From assembly GCA_948468385.1 (NCBI GenBank), contig CAOKHZ010000014.1, positions 50,799 through 114,798 on the forward strand: a stretch of DNA of 64,000 nucleotides, read 5' to 3'. The stretch is from an uncultured Faecalicatena sp. GTDB taxonomy: Bacteria; Bacillota; Clostridia; Lachnospirales; Lachnospiraceae. Both the position numbers and the translations under genes were made by a program. A model generated the notes under the pieces. It was not told the origin of the DNA and did no database searches. It was given only the letters and a program-made list of their open reading frames with translations. This document shows positions 61,705-64,000 of this stretch, piece by piece. How positions within the stretch are numbered: the stretch's first letter is position 1; every line of letters begins with the position of its first letter.

Positions 61705-63318
61705 TTACATCCCTCCCGCAGCTCCCGCTTCCTGCATCAAATCAAAAATGGATTTGCTCTCGGCTTTCGGCACGATGATTTCCATTCCTTCTTTGACATC
61801 CAAGCCAACAATTTCTACATAATAGTCACTCTCCACGCCCTTGGTCACAGAAATTTTACGCGTCGTATATTCCCCCTCTTCATCTTTTCCGGTAATTTCC
61901 TCAATAAACAGTCCTCCGTCCTCGTCTTCCTGAACGGCATCAAAAGGTACTGACAACACGTTCTCCTGTCTGCTAAGGATAATGCTAAGCTTCGCCGTCA
62001 TACCAAGGCGCACCTCCGCTCCAGGCAGCGCGACGTCAATGAGAATCGGATAAACCACACCGTCACTGCCGCCACTGCCAAGGTTACCGTTACTCATTCC
62101 TTCCAGAGCGCCAAGATCAAAGCCACCGATGGAACCACCGGAAGAATTGGCTGTTTCACTGCCCGATGCCGCCGGAGCCACAGAACTAACGATTCCCGTC
62201 AATTCCACGTCCCCCGTCGCGTTGCTGCGAATGACCACTTCCTGCCCTATTTGAATCTTGTTGACATCATACTCGTCGATGTCCGCCTCGACTCGCATGG
62301 TATCCGTATTCTTCACGACGGCCAATGAACCGCCGTTATAATCTGCCCAAAGAGACGCTCCCAAATCCGTGACAATGCCGTCAATCGGCGTCCGAACCGT
62401 CGCTGCCGCAATCCGCTCCTCCAACTCGGCAACCCGCTCCCTCTCCCGCTCGGAGGCATTGGCATTGCGCTCCACCGCCGAATCATAATTCTCAACCGCG
62501 CTTTGATACGTATCATTAATACGCTGCAATCTGCTTTCACGGTCGGCAACCGCAGTGTCATAATTATTCTTCGCCCGCTCCTCCGCACGCTGTGCCGTAC
62601 TAATCTGCCCCGGCAAGGAAATCAGTTGCTCATTAAGTGAACTGTAGGAAGGACTGTCCATATAGTTACCCTTTTGTGATTCCTCGCCTTCCGTGGATTC
62701 GTAACTCGCCTTGAGTTGTTCCATCTGGGACTCCACCTCAGCCAAACGGCTTTCCAGTTCTTTACGGTCTGCCTCGGCCTCTTGCCAGTTCGTCAACGCA
62801 TTATTAATCGTTTCATCCAAATCCGTGATACTCTCGTCACGGGTTCTCGTCGCGTCGTCCAGTTGTCTCTGAGCCCGCTCCATGTCCTCGCGACTGCTCT
62901 TCTCGCTATTGGCCAAGTCCTTCCTGGCATCTGCCAAGTCTTTCTCCAACTCGGTCGTGTCCAACACACAAATCACGTCCCCCGCGCTCACACGGTCTCC
63001 AAGGTTGACATATACCCCCTGAATTGTCGTATTGGTCACCTCGCAAGTGATATTTGACTCATATGCCGCCTGAAAGGTCCCCGTCGTGGAAACACTTTCC
63101 ACCAACGTCCTTCGCTCCACTTTGGCGGTATCCGGTCGATTAAGTTCGCGCTCCAGTTCTTCCATCGCCCGATTAATACGGATGCCGACAATACCGGCCA
63201 CGACGGCCACAATCAAAAGTACGGTCGACAAAATACATAACTTCTTATGCCTTCTCAGCCAAATGCCAATTCCTTTTTTCTTTCTTTCGTTTTCTCTTAC
63301 TTTTCTTGCCGCGCTCAT
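61705..63318 (-). CDS. MacA/HlyD-like membrane fusion adaptor
   Basis: A 537-residue adaptor: a cytoplasmic basic N-terminus, a membrane helix (about 25-48), a lipoyl-like half (RRTLVESVSTTGTFQ), a long coiled-coil hairpin (about 120-310, rich in Glu/Arg), the second lipoyl half (TPIDGIVTDLGASLW) and beta-barrel domains. A Gly/Ser-rich loop is near 390-425. It links the permease to the cell envelope. The start MSAARKVR follows AAAGGAG by 8-9 bases; the longer frame overlaps the regulator gene and has no site. Confidence 0.92.
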   Translation of the reverse strand: MSAARKVRENERKKKGIGIWLRRHKKLCILSTVLLIVAVVAGIVGIRINRAMEELERELNRPDTAKVERRTLVESVSTTGTFQAAYESNITCEVTNTTIQGVYVNLGDRVSAGDVICVLDTTELEKDLADARKDLANSEKSSREDMERAQRQLDDATRTRDESITDLDETINNALTNWQEAEADRKELESRLAEVESQMEQLKASYESTEGEESQKGNYMDSPSYSSLNEQLISLPGQISTAQRAEERAKNNYDTAVADRESRLQRINDTYQSAVENYDSAVERNANASERERERVAELEERIAAATVRTPIDGIVTDLGASLWADYNGGSLAVVKNTDTMRVEADIDEYDVNKIQIGQEVVIRSNATGDVELTGIVSSVAPAASGSETANSSGGSIGGFDLGALEGMSNGNLGSGGSDGVVYPILIDVALPGAEVRLGMTAKLSIILSRQENVLSVPFDAVQEDEDGGLFIEEITGKDEEGEYTTRKISVTKGVESDYYVEIVGLDVKEGMEIIVPKAESKSIFDLMQEAGAAGGM

Positions 63319-63344
63319 AAGCTTGTCTCCTTTATATTGTTTTG

Positions 63345-63716
63345 CTACCATTCCCTCTTAATTGTCAATTTCAGCTTTTCTACCAGTTCCTGATTCGTGA
63401 ATCCGGCTTGCTTTGCCAAACGAACGACCTCCAACAACAACGCCTCCACCTTGCAAACATGCTGCTTGCGAAGCTTTTCCAGATTCTGCCCATTCACAAA
63501 AAAACCTTTCCCGCATACCGCCGTAATCGCGCCCTCTTCTTGAAGCGTCTTGTATGCCTTTATCGTGGTAATCACGCTGATATCCAGTTCCTGCGCAAGC
63601 GCACGGATGGATGGTAGACATTCTCCCTGCGCAAGCTTGCCTGACAAGATATCCTCTTTGAAAGAATCAGCAATCTGCCTATAAATCGGCACGCCTGAAT
63701 CTTGTATTACCTTCAT
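63345..63716 (-). CDS. GntR-family (YtrA-type) regulator
   Basis: A 123-residue short GntR regulator: winged helix-turn-helix (about 10-75: PIYRQIADSFKEDILSGKL, PSIRALAQELDISVITTIKAYKTLQEEG, GKGFFV) followed by a short dimerisation helix with no ligand-binding domain, as in the YtrA group. YtrA-type regulators normally repress the ABC operon they head, which fits the three exporter genes that follow 26 bases downstream. A palindrome over its own -10 box is a likely operator. Confidence 0.93.
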   Translation of the reverse strand: MKVIQDSGVPIYRQIADSFKEDILSGKLAQGECLPSIRALAQELDISVITTIKAYKTLQEEGAITAVCGKGFFVNGQNLEKLRKQHVCKVEALLLEVVRLAKQAGFTNQELVEKLKLTIKREW

Positions 63717-63752
63717 GTCTCACTCTTCCTTCCTATAACTTCTAGCTGTTTA

Positions 63753-63788
63753 TGTATTATATATACACTCGAAACAAGGTTATGTCAA
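63753..63788 (-). promoter_or_regulatory. Promoter and operator of the GntR-MacAB operon
   Basis: TTGACA (63783-63788), 17 bp, TATATA (63760-63765) on the minus strand. TGTATTATATATACA (63753-63767), with TGTAT/ATACA arms, overlaps the -10 box and resembles the TGTA-TACA sites of YtrA-type GntR regulators. Confidence 0.8.
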
Positions 63789-63818
63789 TACTTTTTACAA
63801 ACATATAATTTTTACAAG

Positions 63819-63840
63819 CTACTATTCGTTACTGTTCACG
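63819..63840. repeat. Decayed GTTACTAT-family repeat
   Basis: CTACTATTCGTTACTGTTCAC holds two half-sites of the family seen at 7622, 11138, 20143 and 50119. Confidence 0.45.
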
Positions 63841-64000
63841 TTCGCATCGGTAAACAAACTTTTATAATCACAAAAAAAGAACTTAAAAACAGAATCAACA
63901 CAACTCTGATTTTCCAGTCCTTTTTAATCTTTTTATATATCAGTATACCTTCAAAACCACATGGGAAGAAAAGTGCTCCAAGTCTTCTTCATTATCTGTT
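63841..64000 (-). other. Window edge, possible 3' end of a further minus-strand gene
   Basis: One minus frame ends at 63940-63942 with a short acidic tail (TDNEEDLEHFSSHVVLKVY); another overlapping frame reads a basic then hydrophobic stretch (IKKDWKIRVVLILFL) down to about 63835. Either could be the end of a gene lying to the right. Too little is visible to choose. Confidence 0.3.

Noticed and set aside
7622-63840. GTTACTAT repeats as phage or plasmid attachment sites
   Set aside because: No integrase, tRNA or mobile genes are near them, and spacing and loop differ at each site.

Overview
The window looks like a chromosome segment of a spore-forming, gut-type Firmicute, most likely a Lachnospiraceae (Clostridia) member. 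Supporting features are an alpha/beta-type small acid-soluble spore protein, AddAB instead of RecBCD, FtsEX-Ctp, LytTR/GHKL two-component systems, a tandem glycine riboswitch ahead of an AGCS symporter, strong AGGAGG ribosome binding sites, and several GH3 glycosidases typical of fibre and glycan users. This assignment is inference. No rRNA, tRNA, CRISPR array or insertion sequence was seen.

Layout. 1-12.5 kb (all minus strand): a canonical GH3 beta-glucosidase cut by the left edge, a small unknown protein, a 1649-residue DUF4132 protein with a small partner, a GH3 enzyme with swapped domain order, and an MFS transporter. 12.6-17.6 kb: Ctp protease, FtsX, FtsE, a CdaR/PucR-type regulator and a divergent WecG/TagA protein. 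17.7-20 kb: a spore protein and a riboswitch-controlled AGCS symporter whose 3' end has been tandemly repeated five times. 20-33 kb: an accessory island bounded by two nearly identical AAA-ATPase/PD-(D/E)XK genes with the same duplicated promoter. Between them lies a class II lanthipeptide locus on the minus strand (XRE regulator, LytTR response regulator, GHKL kinase, a 47-residue precursor peptide, LanM synthetase) and a divergent orphan FtsX-type ABC permease. 33-36.5 kb: an envelope-stress-like group (PadR, DUF1700, DUF4097, PspC) and DUF1294. 36.5-47 kb: AddA, AddB and a SWIM/SNF2 helicase. 47-50 kb: an M20 peptidase with a DUF5058 membrane pair. 50-56.3 kb: a small membrane protein, a membrane-anchored permuted GH3 and a LytTR/GHKL pair. 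56.3-59.7 kb: a Gfo/Idh/MocA-VOC-VOC fusion and gene remnants. 59.7-63.7 kb: a GntR-regulated MacAB-like efflux operon.

The main discovery candidate is the lanthipeptide locus. The precursor gene (25270-25413) is only 47 codons long. Its start codon overlaps the kinase stop codon (ATGA) and its stop lies 18 bases ahead of lanM. The peptide has an acidic leader and a Cys-rich tail, RTLSAGCAELLTIICC. The two-component system translationally upstream suggests quorum-type control. No LanT exporter or LanFEG immunity genes are present.

A second module of interest is the RR-HK-GH3 set at 51-56.3 kb. Two perfect 9-bp direct repeats, 21 bp apart, sit just upstream of a candidate promoter of the anchored GH3, the geometry expected for a LytTR regulator. 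The window also shows repeated small-scale genome remodelling: 3'-end tandem duplications, a methyltransferase stub, an AraC/SGNH junction and several families of dispersed hairpin repeats.
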